Shown: positions 10,603 through 23,617, numbered from the stretch's first letter. The stretch: 64,000 nucleotides of DNA from Heterohyrax brucei (GCA_028571685.1 CM053141.1:131220833-131284832); one strand, 5' to 3'. Numbers and translations: made by a program. Notes: generated by a model from the sequence alone, not told the origin.

Positions 10603-11185
10603 ATGCTATCAGTTAATGCCTTACAGTTCTCCTTTGTGACATTTATCATAGCACAACTGTTATTTAATTATTTATTATCATAAGTTGATTGTCAGTGCAG
10701 GGAGAATATAATAAGCTCTGTGCAGGTTGCTGGAGCAACCTGGTAACATGATAAATACTATTCAGACATATACATTAAGGTCCTTTTTTGTTTCTGTTTT
10801 ATTATTTTAGCTGCAGGACTGCCTTAAGGCCATGTAATTAATTGCTTTAGTATTGGGGCAGATAGGGACTGGACTTAGAGCAATAAAAGACTGTTGAAAA
10901 GTGTGGCTTTTTTTTTATACTGCTTTCCAGCTCTCTATCATTTCTAGTCACAAAGCTGGAATTTGTTGAGCAGTATAGAACAATTGCCCGTTTGACTGTG
11001 CTTTCCTCTTCTGAAGTCACTGGAGAGCAACTTAAATAGGATCTTCTGCCATAGCAGATGTGGGAGTTAAAGGCATGTTGAAGAACTGCCTCTTTTCTAA
11101 GATTCAGGTACTGAGATACCTTTATGTCCATGTCTATTCTATGACAAAAGTTGGTCTTTGGTTAGAAACTGTGAAGTTAGACATG
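10603..11185. other. Unassigned stretch
   Basis: No confident element. A 94-codon minus frame (10847-11131) has no recognisable motif. Confidence 0.35.
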
Positions 11186-11711
11186 TGTTTTAGTCAGCTA
11201 GTCTGCTCTAACAGAAATGCCACAGAGTGGATGGCTTTAACAAAGGAAGGTTTATTCTTACACAGTCTGGTAGGTTGCAAGTCCGTATTCAGGGTGACTG
11301 CTCCAGGGGAAGGCTTTCCCCTTGTCAGCTCTGGAGGAAAGTCCGGTATTGCCTCAGTCTTTGTCCAGGGAGCGTCTTGGTGCAAGAACCACTGGTCTGA
11401 AGGATGTGCTCTTCTCCCGGTGCTGCTTGCTTGATGGTAGCGAGGTTCTCAATTGTCCTTTGTTTCTCTTTCCCTTTTATCTCTTGCAAGCTGAAAGCAT
11501 CAAGGGTGGGGCAAGCCATGCTCCGGGGAAACTCCCCCTACATCAGGGCAGGGAAGTAATTCTATGTGGGAATCTACATCCCCACCCTAATTCTTTAACA
11601 TACGGTTTAGCGAAACCACACAATGGAGGAGAGTCCCAAGATACTGGGAATCATATCCCAGCCACGTGGCTACACATATTTTTGGGGGGACACAATTCAA
11701 ACCATGACAAC
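11186..11711 (-). mobile_element. MaLR-type LTR (MLT1-like), antisense
   Basis: Reverse complement of the 6.26-kb LTR. It begins ttagtcagctagtctgctct and ends ttttggggggacacaattca, the usual MaLR termini seen from the other strand. It is full length with no internal region. The 151- and 124-codon plus frames inside it are fortuitous. Confidence 0.82.
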
Positions 11712-12294
11712 ATGTGTTTCTGCCAGTGTAAGTGGGGTCACACAAATATCGGGGTTCAGAGGGACTTCTGGGCATAGACCTGTTCATCAACTGAAAAGGC
11801 ATTTTCTCTGGGATGTCTTGGCTACTTCACATTCTGTGATCTTTCTCTGAATCGATAGGCAGTTTTTTGTTGTTTTTCCTTGGTTCTTTTTCACTACTCT
11901 TTTGGGACTCATTTGGAGCCACAGATTAAAAATAAGCAATAAGTTTTCGTAGGACTACTCTGTTGAAACCAAATCACTGACATTTCTTCACTCTATGGTA
12001 TCATAAAGAACCCATGGAAGGGATGCCTTCTTAGTTAAAATCTTTTTTTCTCTGTGTAAGTGTGTGCTGTATGTCTTAGAAGGCACTATTGAGTGTTGTT
12101 AAAACCTTGGCCTTCTGATAGTTTTGTGCTAGCCTGTTGCAGGGTTTTGAGTGGTGATAATTATGCTGGAGTAGTCTTTTGAAAAAATAGAGGAATGTTT
12201 TCTTCAAGATAAATTCATTCTATTTGTACTAGTAACTGATGCAGCATGCTCATAACATCTTTATTAATGGCTTCTCCATATTGTTTAGTAAAAC
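11712..12294. other. Unassigned stretch
   Basis: No recognised element or exon. Confidence 0.35.
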
Positions 12295-12500
12295 CTTCAC
12301 TTTGAAATAATTACAGGCTTTTAGAAAAGTTTTAAAATGGATATACAGTTAATATATGCCCTCCACCCACTTTGCCCTGTTGTTAACATTTTACATTACT
12401 GGAATACATTACCATTAACTAAACTGCAAATTTTATTAGTTTTACCACTTTTTCCACTAATATCCTTCTTCTATTCCAGGATTCAAGTTAGGATACCACA
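12295..12500 (-). mobile_element. Old L1 (L1M-type) fragment, antisense
   Basis: Text such as ccctccacccactttgccct, gttaacattttacattactg and ccactaatatccttcttcta resembles a well-known old mammalian L1 segment in reverse orientation. It is diverged and the boundaries are rough. Confidence 0.5.
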
Positions 12501-15500
12501 TTACATTTAGTCTCTGTCTTTGATGTGAAAACAAAAGATAAGAAATAGGCAAACAAAAGAAACTGTGGTAAAGAAAATAGCCAAATAGTGATCTAAGATA
12601 CTACAGACATGTCAATGGTGAAAAAAATTACTGTTAGCCATATTTTTTATATGTATCTGTCAATGCCAATACCATCCCATTGCATTGCCCCATATGTACT
12701 TAGTATAGAGGAATGTTCTTAGTTGGAGGTGTATAAATCTGGTTTTATCCACATTTCCTTTTTACTCATTTCAAGATCCCTCAGTGGATGTTTGTATTAT
12801 TAGCATTCATTCTTTAAAGACTAATGATAATTAAGACAATAGAGTAATTATGCAATCTGTGCTTTATCAGTGTGTTTATTCTCTGATATGAACTTTAAAG
12901 GCTTTGTAGAATAAGTTCAGTTTTAGAATTAGGTTAAAAAACATTTCATGAGGATTATTATATTTTGATTGGCTTGTAATATATGTGACACAACTCATTT
13001 GTATTAAAAATCAGTGAACTAAAGTATAATCTTCAAGGCTTTAAACTGGTTCTGAACAGTTCAGTCATGGCCAGTGGAAACAAGGGCAGCATCTGTTGCA
13101 TAGCAACCACATTTCTTGCTTACTGACTTTTGACCAGAATAGGAAACAGGTAGCTGTCTCATTCAAAACTGGTAGCTGATGATGTTGCTTTGAATGTGTG
13201 TTACTCTCCACACAAGGCAGCCAGTGATCTAAACTCCCTTATCAGGAGACTTTCAGGAGCCCTAATGCGGGAGATTGGTATATTGGTAGAACTGTGGAGA
13301 ATGATGTACACTGAAAGTGGCAAGGCCAGCCATCATCTTTGAGTGAGGCGCTGCTGCGTGTTTTCTGCTTGAGTCAAAAGCCAAATTGCAAGAGATTCGG
13401 TTACTATTGACCATGACTGAGCTACTTCTAAGCAGCTTGAAACCTTGCCTTGTTTCCACTGACCATGGCCAAACCATTTGCAACTGTTTGAGAACCCTGA
13501 AATCCCCTTGTTATTCATGCATTTTGACTTATAATGATAAAAATCTTGAGAAGCAATTAACTTTTTTCTATATTGCAAAATACTTGCTTGGAAAAATTTT
13601 GTAAAAATGTGTCAAAAACCAGTTAAAATTTATTCAAAATACTTTAAATGTGTTTAAGAAATGCTTTCAGATACAATAGTGTTTTGTGACAAGTAGTGAG
13701 CACACAGTGGGGATATTTTCTTTTAATCATGAGTGCTAAATTTCATGATCCTCGTGTTCTTGGTGATAGTTAAATAGAGCTATATTAGATGCATACTCTT
13801 CAGACACTTAGTGATTAGTTACTTAACTCTACGTAATGCCATATAATCATACTGTTTATACTTTAGTGTAAATTGTGTAGTAGTTGATGTACACTGGTAT
13901 GTACCACATCAACAGTATATATACTCAGCGATTTTGTAGAAGCAAGGAAACTGATCTGAAAAATACACTATTGGTGAGAATAGAACAGTGATTGCTAGCA
14001 TTTTATTTTTATTAGCAATGCCCATATTACTGATAAATTGTTTGTACTTAACACAAACCACATGGGCCTGGGTATGCTTCAGCTTTATTTGTACTGCCTT
14101 TTATTTCTGTAAGTTATTTAGTAAATGACAGTCATGTGTACTGAAAAGATATCAGGATAGGAGTGATAATAACTTATTTCTAGTAGCGGAGCTATTACAT
14201 TAACTCTTTGACATTTAGCATTTTACTTGATTGCTTGGGTTCACAGTCTCCTCACTTATGAAATGAAAAGTTTAGACTAGGGACCCTTAAGAAATCTTTC
14301 CATTTTACTGATGGATTTTTTAAAATTCTTTCTTTTGCATTCATGTACAATTGCTATTCAGTGTCTGTCAGTCCAGATCAGAGCATGAGTCTCTGACAAT
14401 TTTTGACCCTCTGGGTCAATTTTCCCAGGGTCTACAGCAGAGGTGACAAATTTAGATGCACAAAGTGATATGGCAGGTAGAGCACTGAGTGTCAAAGGAT
14501 GGCATAGGGACTGTGATGACCTAGAGAGTCTCTGCCCTTTCTGATGGAGCAGCTGCTACCCAGCTATAGCAGACTGTCTCCTGGGGAATGCAGGCCAGAT
14601 CTGACCTTTCAATGGAAACCACACAAACAGCTTTTTATGTCAACTCTCACAATCTTTAAATGTTAGAAACTAATTCAATCTAAAGAAACCCACTTTGTAG
14701 ACTAAATAAAAGAATCAGTAGGCTGGAACTCATCCACTGGATGCCAGCTTGTGATTTCTTTTCAGATTCAGTGGCTTTTAAAACACATCTGTCCATTACA
14801 GCAGTAAAAAATGTTTTTCCCATCATAACCCAATATACGTATGTGTCTGTAGGTATATATGTGTGTGTATAAAAGTTGTTATTAAATGATACTTGTAATA
14901 CATAATAATTTCTTATTCTGTTCTATATAGTATTTTTTTTTTTTTTACTCTAGCCCGTATTTCTGTGTACTTTTTTGGAGGGGAGCAGTGATTGGCAGTC
15001 ACACTCATTAAGTTGTTTTTATTATCTTGACTCCTAAATGTGATTTACTCACCTAGGCCAGTCCCAAGATCTAAAATATCTCCAAAGGGATTTCCTTAGC
15101 ATGATAACTTCTGGAATATTTCATAACCAGTATGTTGTATAGCCCAAATATGACCCCAAACAGTACACTGAGAAATAATAGCATCCTGAGAAAAGAATAA
15201 GCCTGAAAAAGAGAGGAAGAGGGAAGGGACAAAGATAGCCTCTTTAGGGACCTTAAATTGAACACCATCATATCCCTTTTTGGTAAAACAGATCATTTTC
15301 TTTCTTTCAATTGTGTGCATATGCATCTCTGTGATCCGTCACTTACACACATCTGTACACATAAACACTTTGTCCCTTCCAAATGTTTTAGTTGTTTCCT
15401 GGAAAATATAAATTGGTTGCTTCAGATAATAAAGGTAGATTATATTCATGTACTGGATTTTGTACATGAGATTACTATTTTTATGAGCTCATTCATTTGA

Positions 15501-16224
15501 AATTAACCAGTGTTCCCTAGATAATGTCAAACCTCTCACTAAGGCTTCTTTCAAGTATAACATCCTGTATTTTTATAATTAACAACTTAAGTATAGCAGT
15601 GGCTTTCCAAATGTCAAGGAAGGCTAAAAACATTACATTATATCTTTTTTCCTTCAAGGTTATGTCAACTGAATGAGGCTTATTTTCAGGAGAAAATATG
15701 ATTCAAGTTATAATCCACATAAAGAAGAAAATGGTTGTGTTTGTAACATATTTAAACATAAGATGTCATTTAGTGACTTCTGGGTTAATTTTTTAAAAAA
15801 AACTACTACATGACATATTTTATAAGTTTTATCTCTATCGATGGGAAAATAGCCTAAAACTATATATTTTGGCACTGAAGTTTTGAGTAACAGTGAATGT
15901 CAACATCATGTTAAAACTACTGTTAGTGAATTATTTGCCTTATTAAAAACAAAATAAAAAATATGTTGGGCACCCACAGAGTTGAACATTTAATTTAGAA
16001 CTTTTTGCAAGTACATCTAGTCAGTTCTCAAACTTAATTTCAACAAATGTATCATTCTTCAGTGAGTTCAAATGTAAGGTGTGTTCTTATCAATTTTTTT
16101 TTAGGTAATTAAAATTATACTTGAAGGTTTTATCTGTCTTCAATAATTTTACAGTATCAGCTTTGATAGTACAGTTAGATGAAAATGTGGTTCTCTGCTA
16201 TAAAGATAGACACATAAAACATTT
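12501..16224. other. Long unassigned AT-rich stretch
   Basis: This is the longest part of the window without a clear mobile element. It holds short poly-T runs (about 14932-14946) and a short tgtgtgtat run near 14860. A palindromic site lies at 13095-13107. Opposed short frames at 13262-13604 and 15071-15500 have no motif. I see no convincing exon. Confidence 0.4.
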
Positions 16225-16405
16225 ATTGAGTACTCATGAGTCTAAGTGCCTTTCATGCATTTTTATTTTTTTTTTAATTCTAAGGCCACTTTTAAGTATT
16301 GTGATTATTTCTCTTTTTATGAGTGAGGAAGCTGTAGTTGGTAGAAGGAGCTTTTCAGATGTCACATGGTTGATAGCAGAGCTTTGATCTTAAATACTGT
16401 GCTAC
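16225..16405 (-). mobile_element. Probable MIR, antisense
   Basis: The order cattattgagtactca-like start, 'tttttatgagtgaggaagct' and 'gatgtcacatggttgatagc' follows the MIR reverse complement (gatgaggaaactgag ... aggtcacacagctag). It is strongly diverged. Confidence 0.5.
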
Positions 16406-17278
16406 ACTCCTCCCAAATTTAGCCCAACAAAGATTTACTTGTAGGGCTGCTGATAATTAAATTTCAACACTTTTTAGAATATAGGGAGTATGATTATACA
16501 TGTAAACATTTCTAACATTTAGACAGTACACAGGGGTAAGGATCTAAGTATGGTAATAAAGATTTTCAGTGGTAATACTGAAATATTTTTGTATAGGTTG
16601 CTAAATAGCTGTTGATAAAACCAGACTTACCCACCTCCATTTTTCCCCCAGTGCCTCAACAAATCCTCGGTGATTTGGTTACCAGGTCAGTGCCTGGTAC
16701 AGCCTCTAGCAGCTTGCTCTAGAGCTCAAGTATACATGCTTCCTGATTGGTTGGTACAACCTCCTGATGGTGAGGTATTCTGAAATCAATTATAAATATC
16801 AGTGATTAGCTTGAGGAGACAGGTGTTACAGTAGGCCAGCTTACACTGCCTGATCTGCTGAACCGAAAAGCACACAGAGGGGCGGTGACTAAGGATTCTC
16901 CCAGAGATTTCCTTGTTCTTGGGAGTATTAAGAGAAAACATTAACATGTAATCATCTCAAAACATTAAAATCCAGTCATCTCGATGAAGAGTCTTGGCAA
17001 ATTCTAATAAGTTTGAACTGTTACCAGATGGGACTGGTAAAATACTCCTAGATCCAGGATATGTCTTCATCCTTGGGAAAGTATCTCTCCCAGCCAAAAA
17101 AGGGGCAATAGTTGAAGAACAGGATTCTCTCAGGATGTAATACTGGTTGCCAAGTGAGGCAGGAAAACAGATTCCTCAGCCAAATCCTGTGAGCCCGTAG
17201 CCTACACTGACATCACAGTGGCTAGCAATCTTTCTACTAGGAGGCTCACTTGGTCTGTACTGAGACGAAAAAATAAAA
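16406..17278. other. Unassigned stretch, promoter-like words
   Basis: No family recognised. An inverted CCAAT (attgg, 16746-16750) lies 40 bp before tataaat (16791-16797), the arrangement seen in LTR promoters. I could not match the rest to an LTR. Confidence 0.3.
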
Positions 17279-17308
17279 GTGCTCCAACTCGATGGCACTT
17301 GGCTTGGC
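17279..17308 (+). mobile_element. AfroSINE tail scrap
   Basis: Only ctccaactcgatggcacttg and gcttgg of the tail are present. This is the same tail subtype as at 42.29 kb. Confidence 0.55.
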
Positions 17309-17384
17309 ATGTCTCCTATCCTTCTCTCTTCTTCCTTAAGTCCTACTAGGCTCATGTCAAGAATGGCTTAGTGGTTTAAAACAG

Positions 17385-17420
17385 CCAAAGCCAAGTGCTG
17401 TTGAGTCAGATCCGACTCAG
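17385..17420 (-). mobile_element. AfroSINE scrap inside the MLT1-like LTR
   Basis: gccaaagccaagtgctgttg followed by agtcagatccgactcag is the tail subtype in reverse complement, about 35 bp long. Host LTR text resumes directly after it (gttctttcacaatgctgg). Confidence 0.7.
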
Positions 17421-17718
17421 ATGCAAACATGTTCTTTCACAATGCTGGAGATCAGAAGTCTGAAGTTCGTTTCACTGGATTAAAGTTAAGGTGTTGGCGG
17501 GACTGATTCCTTCCGGTGGCCCTGAGGGAGAAATCTTTCTCTTTGCCTTCTCATCTTTTAATGGTCACCTGCATTCCTTGATTTGTGGCCCTTCCTCCGT
17601 CTTCCAAGCATGTCAGTCCAACCTTGGCTTCTGTGACTGTCGTATAACCTTCTCCTCTTGTGTGGTAAACTCTTCCCCCACATATAAGAACACCTGTGGC
17701 TGCATTTATGGCCCACCT

Positions 17719-17933
17719 CTATGTTGTTATTATGAGGTGCTATTGAGCCAGTTCCAACGCACTGTGACCCCACGTGTAGCAGAACGAAATGCTACCCAGT
17801 CCTTTACCAACCTCAGCAGTAGGTATGTTTGAACCCGTTGTTGCAGCCACTGTGTCAATCTATCTCATTGAGGGTGTTCCTCTTTCTGCTTGACCCTCTG
17901 CTTAACTGGGCATGACCTCCTTGTGTAAGCTGG
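17719..17933 (-). mobile_element. RTE 3' end inserted in the MLT1-like LTR
   Basis: Antisense RTE 3' UTR: atgttgttattatgaggtgc (tail), gttgcagccactgtgtcaat, cattgagggtgttcctcttt and ctgggcatgacctcctt. The order matches the RTE copy at 29.45-29.69 kb in reverse. The LTR continues on both sides. Confidence 0.85.
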
Positions 17934-18055
17934 GATTACCTCCCTATCTCCCTGATTGCATCTGCAATGCCTATTTTGCCATGTAAGTTAATACTCACAG
18001 GTTCTAGGGATCAGGGCATAGACATCTTTGGGTATCATTATCTAACCCAGTACAT

Positions 18056-18820
18056 CTAGGAAGACAAATCATGCTCATTTTGATACAATTTTCATTTGTT
18101 ACAATTTTAAATACTTGCGGCTTGATTTACAAAGTTGCTTTTTATTATCTGGCATAGGATGTCAAAAGAGCAGAGTGCCAGCCGCTGAAGTAAGCAAATA
18201 ATTATTTAGAAGTTTCCGCAACAAGTGTTAAGTCATTCATGTTGTAAGAGTTGCAAACATTCAATGGAAAGTGAAAATTTATAAGTATAAATGGATATAG
18301 TAAATTATACATTTTTCTTCAAGTATTGTTTAAATGTACAGGTTACCAGTTTTCCAGAGTATATCCTCATATTAGCACAAGGCGAGAAGTCATATGTATT
18401 TTAATTTTCATAGGAATTTACTTCAATGGTATATGTAAAAAATGATGAATTATGAGATACTGACAATGCAAAGTCTGAAGATACACTGAGGAAAGTAAAA
18501 GCTTTTTTCAGGTTGAGAGGCTTGATTTCAGAAACTAAAACCAAGAGTGTATGACCTGTTTCTAAATATCATAGATTGACCATGCAGAATTGATATAATA
18601 ATTCATATTGTTTCCTAAGCTGTATATAATTCTAAAGATTCATCTGTAAATATATTAATTTTCCTGCTATACAGCAATACATTTGAACCATGTGTAGAAA
18701 TAAGTACAGTGATTTTTAGTGACTAACTTTCATCAAGCTGTTACTCTTTCATAATTCTCTCCTTAAAGCTCTTCCAGCCCTTAATTTTCTCTTTAGAGCT
18801 CTGTGAGCTCTTGAAGCAAA
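18056..18820. other. Unassigned AT-rich stretch
   Basis: No element or exon recognised. Confidence 0.4.
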
Positions 18821-18824
18821 TGAT

Positions 18825-20795
18825 TAAAAGACAGTCAATAATCCAAGGGCTCCAAATCCATCATATGGGGGAAAGACACTCTTTTTAGCAAATGATGCTG
18901 GCAAACTGGATGTCCACCTGCAAAAAAAAACACATAACAGGACCCATACCTTATACCATATACAAAAACTAATTCAGTGTGAACCAGACCAAAACATAAA
19001 GGCCAAAACTATAAAGTTCCTAGAACAAAAAATAGGATCTATGCCTAATAAATGGCATTAACTGGATGCAAACCTTAACCAGCAACACACAAACTCCATA
19101 AGGTAAGCTAGATAACCAAGATATTCTAAAAATTAAACACTGAAGCTCATCAAAACACTTCACCAAAAAGTAAAAAGAGACCTTGTAGACTGACACCCTG
19201 GTGGAGCAGTAGTTAAGTGCTATGGCTGCTGGTCAAAAGGTTGATGGTTTGCGTCTAGCAGGCGTTTCTTGGAAACTCTTATGGGGGCAGTTCTACTTTT
19301 TCCTGTAGGGTTGCTATGAGTCAGAATTGACTGGATAGCAATTTTCTATTTTTATAAACTAGGAAAAAGTTCTGGCTATTAGAAATCAGATAATGATCTA
19401 ATCTTCAAAATCTGCAAGAAAACCCAAGACCTCTACAACAAAAAGAAAAATAACCCAACTTAGAATTAATGAGCAAAGGAAATGAATAGACACTTCACCA
19501 AAGAAAACATTCAAATAACCATCAGAAGCATGAGGAAATGCTTAAGATCACTAGTCATTAGAGAAATATAAATCAAAACCACAATGAGATGAAAAGGAAT
19601 ACATCCTAGAGAAATGAGAGTCATCATGTGAATAATCATATGCATGCCCTGTTCATGGCAGATTTGTTCACAACAGCAAAAAGATGGAAACAGCTTAGAT
19701 GCCTATCAAGAAATGAAAGGATAAACTAATTGTACCTGCACAATGGAGTATTATACAATTTTAAATAATGAGGATGAATCTGTGAAGCAGCTCATAACAT
19801 GGAGGAGACCGGAGGGCAGTATGCTAAATGAAAGAAGTTACAAAAGGACAAATATTGTATCAGATTACGAATGTAAAAACCCATAAAGATGTTTACACAC
19901 AGAAAGGAACAATCTTTGATGGTTATGAGGGAGGGAAAGGGGATGGAAAAGCAATAAATAGACAATAAAGAAGTCATTACTTCAGTGAAGGGTAAGGCAG
20001 TACGTAAAGCTGGAGAAGCCAGCACAACAAGGCAAAGTCAGGACACCCACATAGACTCGCCCAGATTTCCTGGGGGACTGAACTGCTGGGCTGGGAGCTG
20101 TGGGAATCATGGTCTTTGGGAACATCCGGCTCAATTAGCATAGCGTAGTTTATAAAGAAAATGTTCCACACACTACTTTGGTGAGTAGTGTCTGGGGTCT
20201 TAAATCCTGTGAGTGGCCGTCTGCAGTACTACCGATGTCTCACGCCTTTGGGAACAAGGAAGAATGAAGAAAACTAAAGATACAAGAGAAAGATTAGTCC
20301 AAAGGAGTAATGGGCTTCATCTGCAGTGACCTACAACAGACTGAGTCCAGGACAGTTCGATGGTGTCCGACCACTGCTGGTGACTGCTCTGAGTGGGATC
20401 ACAGTGGAGGGTCCTGGACAAAGCTCGAGAAAAGTGCATAAAATTCCAACTCAAAAGATCCGACCTGTTGGCCTGAAACACACTGTGGAAACTCTGAGAG
20501 TATGGCCACTGGACACTCTTTCAGCTCAGTAATGAAGTCACTCCAGAGGATCACCCTTCAGCCAAAAATTGGACAGGCCCCTAAAACACAATGAGACTAA
20601 AGGGGCACACCAACCCAGAACAAAGGTTAGAAGGCAGGACAGGACAGAAAGCTGGTATTAGAGAACTCAAGGCAGAGTGTTGACATGTGCGGTTGTTAAC
20701 CAGTGTCATAAAACAGTATGTGTTCTAACTGTTAAATAAGAAAGTGGTTTGTTCTGTAAACCTTCATCTAAGGTACAATAAAAAGAAAAACAAAC
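18825..20795 (+). mobile_element. L1 3' end (ORF2 C-terminus and 3' UTR), split by an AfroSINE
   Basis: Begins in the 3' part of L1 ORF2 (gatgctggcaaactggatgt, caggacccataccttatacc, cacttcaccaaagaaaacat, aaatcaaaaccacaatgaga). It continues through a long 3' UTR with 'gatggttatgagggagggaa' and 'gtaaaccttcatctaaggta'. It ends with a short A-rich tail near 20,790. The coding part is degraded by stops. The 3' UTR tail matches the antisense L1 at 62.5 kb. Confidence 0.88.
19195..19346 (+). mobile_element. AfroSINE inserted in L1 ORF2
   Basis: Head acaccctggtggagcagtag, middle ggtcaaaaggttgatggttt, tail gggttgctatgagtcagaat. L1 coding text stops before it and resumes after it, so the SINE is younger than this L1. 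Confidence 0.93.
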
Positions 20796-21739
20796 TGTTG
20801 TTAATTTATTAATAAAATTTATTTATCAGCTGTACAGTGGTTTTAAAGTGTTGTCAGTTTTTCATTGCCTATCAGAGGAAAATGCTTCACTTCATTGACT
20901 CAGGATTGTTTTAAAGACATTGGTTTGTTTTAGAAAATAGCAGGTTAGCCACTTCAGGCTGTCTGTTCTCTCTCTGGTTGACAGAATAACTTAACCCCAC
21001 CAGTCCTATCCCCACCACATTATTTTTATTGTTGTTGTTATCCTAGAATCATTTTTTATCAGTAGCAATGGACATAAGGAGACTGCCAGCCAGAGCTGAG
21101 ACATGTTATCTTTTCATGAATTGATTTTCTTTTAACATGTGATAGCATCTGACTGGTCCTTGGCCAAGAGATAACCGAAGAATTAGGGAACAGACAATAA
21201 GGTAAATCTCTGTAGGGTTACCTTGCTTTCTGGTTTTGGTTTGACTCCACAAATTAGATTTCGATGCACTGAACTGAATTTAAATGCTCTGGAATCAGAG
21301 TGCTGTGAAGACTAGAGATTTCATATAAAAAACAAAATAGTTCCTCTGTCTTTTCACACACATGTGCACATAAAGTCATACATGTGCACTCACACTCACA
21401 CATGTGCACCCATACACATGTTTGGTTTCTAAATACTAGAAGAGTATATTTACCCCTTTTTCTCATACCACGTTGCCTCAGCTTGTGTTGTTTTCTACTT
21501 TTGTTGTCTTAGAGAAAAGCCTGTTAAAATAGCCTCCTTGAAACATAAATTCCAACACGTCTCCCCACTGTTAACAGTGGGAAGTGATTCTCTGTGGTGT
21601 GCCCCGTGAACACAATCTCAGATGGGTTTTAAGATCCTCATTAATCTGTAGTCTCCCTGTTTATAGAAACATTCCCCCCTAGTTACTCCCTTTCTGCAGG
21701 AGTAAGCAGGCCTCTTTTTCTTCCTCTACAGTATTGTAT
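20796..21739. other. Unassigned stretch
   Basis: No clear element. A loose run of alternating cacac/tgtgc words at 21356-21415 is microsatellite-like. Confidence 0.35.
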
Positions 21740-21905
21740 GGAAACCCTGGTGGTGTAGTGGTTAAGTGCTTCAGCTGCTAACCAAAACTTCAGCAGTTCA
21801 AACCCGCTAGCTACCCTTTAGAAATTCTGTCAGGACAGTTCCTGCTCTGTCCTATAGGGTCACTATGGGTTAGAATTGACTTGTTGGCAATGGGTTTGAT
21901 TCTTG
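21740..21905 (+). mobile_element. AfroSINE, near full length
   Basis: Head gaaaccctggtggtgtagtg, gttaagtgcttcagctgcta, B-box region gcagttcaaacccgc, tail cctatagggtcactatgggt and ggcaatgggtttg. It is a good reference copy for the standard form in this window. Confidence 0.95.
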
Positions 21906-22436
21906 GCTTGTTTAGAGTATTACACACTTGCCTTGTTCCTTTGGCCTAGAACTTTCCCTATCTTTTAATCCATATCCTATAAATTTCTTGCCAAGCATGG
22001 ATCCCACACCCCTTGGCCCTGAGCTTGATCTGATCATGCTGGCCTTTGGTCACCTTCCTCTTCGTTACCTTTGTAACCAAGTGTTATCACATTTCCACTT
22101 CCTCGGATTGATCCAGGCATATTTATACACCAGCTAGATTGTAAACTTTTTCAGAAAAAAGGCCATGAGCTATGTTTCTTTTTGCTCTGCAGTGTATCAA
22201 GTGTATAAAAAGGCTAAATACATGTTGGTTGGTTCTCAAAAAAGATATCTTTGTATTCTTGCTGTTGAGGAAAATGGCATATACTTATAATAGATTAGGA
22301 GCAAAGCAGGCCATGGCTAAAGTAGCTAGGGTATGACATTATCCAATTAAACCAAGTTTCGAATCCAGTAAATTTTACTGAGTTCTGTCACATAGACTTG
22401 TTAGTCCTCATTTTACATGCTTAATTTACAAATTAA

Positions 22437-22760
22437 TAATTCAGCAAATGCTTATGGAGGACCTAATACACATGAGAATGCTCCTAGGTGTCAAGGATTG
22501 CAGTGTTGAGTAACAGTACACCAGTTTCTGTCAACCTGTAGTTTGTTTTCTATCACAAGAGACTAAAATTATAGAACCCATCACAGAAAATGCACACAGG
22601 TGCTGTAACATAGACGCATAGGGGGCTTTGGCCCAGTCAGGAAAATCAGGCCTAGACAGTCCACTGAAGAATACATTGAAGTTGACCAAGTGAGAAGAGG
22701 AGGTAAGCCTGATTTAGATAGAGGGGATGTCATTCATCAAAACAGAATCAGGAAAGTAGT
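22437..22760. repeat. Ancient mammalian repeat fragment, family uncertain
   Basis: The opening (ttcagcaaatgcttatggag ... gctcctaggtgtcaaggatt) is the same type of text as at 3.09 kb and 61.06 kb. Diverged; boundaries are approximate. Confidence 0.4.
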
Positions 22761-23617
22761 TACTGCCTAAGATATTCTCTGGGGCCAATTTGTCCTTATT
22801 GCTAGCAAAGCAGCTTTAGACACCCAGTCTTCTATTACTGCTTAAGTAACAGCTTTGCCTATAAAGTTCAAGATGTTACATTTGTAGAGAAGTGATGAGC
22901 CGAGTCTTTGCATGTTTATAGTTCATGTCTTAGTTTTTCTAAGAAGTTTGGATAGTACACAGATTATTCAACTGCAAAGACTGTGAAGAAGAGCAGAGAC
23001 AAAAGTGACAAATTTCAGGTTTAGCTATTTTACAGGCCCCTGGGTTTTTTATTTTACAGGTAATCCCTGGGTTTCATGATGAGTAACTAACAGTAAAAGG
23101 AAGGTTTTGGAAAGCAGCTGCACTCCTCTTGCATCCTGATGAGAGAAGTTGCTGCTCCAGTGCTCCTTGCGTTGACCAGGTCTCTCATTGCGGGGATGTG
23201 TGTGCTGGAGTTCAGCGTGCGTGGCAGCCAGCAGAGCTTGAGGGTGTCACCTCTGGGCCAGGCAGGCCTGGGAGTCCTAGTGCTGCTAGGCAGAAGGGAT
23301 TGCTTTATCGGTGAAAACAGAAACAATATTAGTAGAACTAATCGAATTGTTGTTATTGGCGTTAAGTATGACTGATCATAGAAGGTGTTTTCTCCATTTT
23401 TCCTCTTTTGGCTGTCATTCTTTTTATGCTAATTGTTAACACATTTTTAAAATGCACTGGGGCCTAAAGTAGGCAGGGAGCAGAACTAGCAATGGCCTTA
23501 TTGTTTCAGTATCTTCAGCACTGTGTATCAGCCCCCAAGGCTGTGTTTCTACATCGCACTCAACCACTGTGACATCAGGGTTTCCTTTTTAAAGAGAAGC
23601 TGCACGAAATTTTGACT

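Larger units (their letters stand above)
17362..18055 (-). mobile_element. MLT1-like MaLR LTR, antisense, with two insertions
   Basis: Order on the plus strand: ttagtggtttaaaacagc, ctggagatcagaagtctga, ttaaggtgttggcgggac, acatataagaacacctgtgg, gggcccacct-like text, then gattgcatctgcaatgccta and ggttctagggatcagggca. This is the common MLT1 reverse complement. An AfroSINE scrap and an RTE end interrupt it. Confidence 0.75.

Noticed and set aside
11060..11777. Overlapping 124- and 151-codon plus-strand frames
   Set aside because: They are inside or overlap the antisense MaLR LTR, and the same region in other copies is not open.
17491..17832. 113-codon frame
   Set aside because: It is composed of MLT1-like LTR and antisense RTE sequence.
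21740..21830. tRNA-like sequence with A- and B-box words
   Set aside because: It is the tRNA-derived head of an AfroSINE; it lacks a cloverleaf-competent 3' half and is repeated throughout the window.
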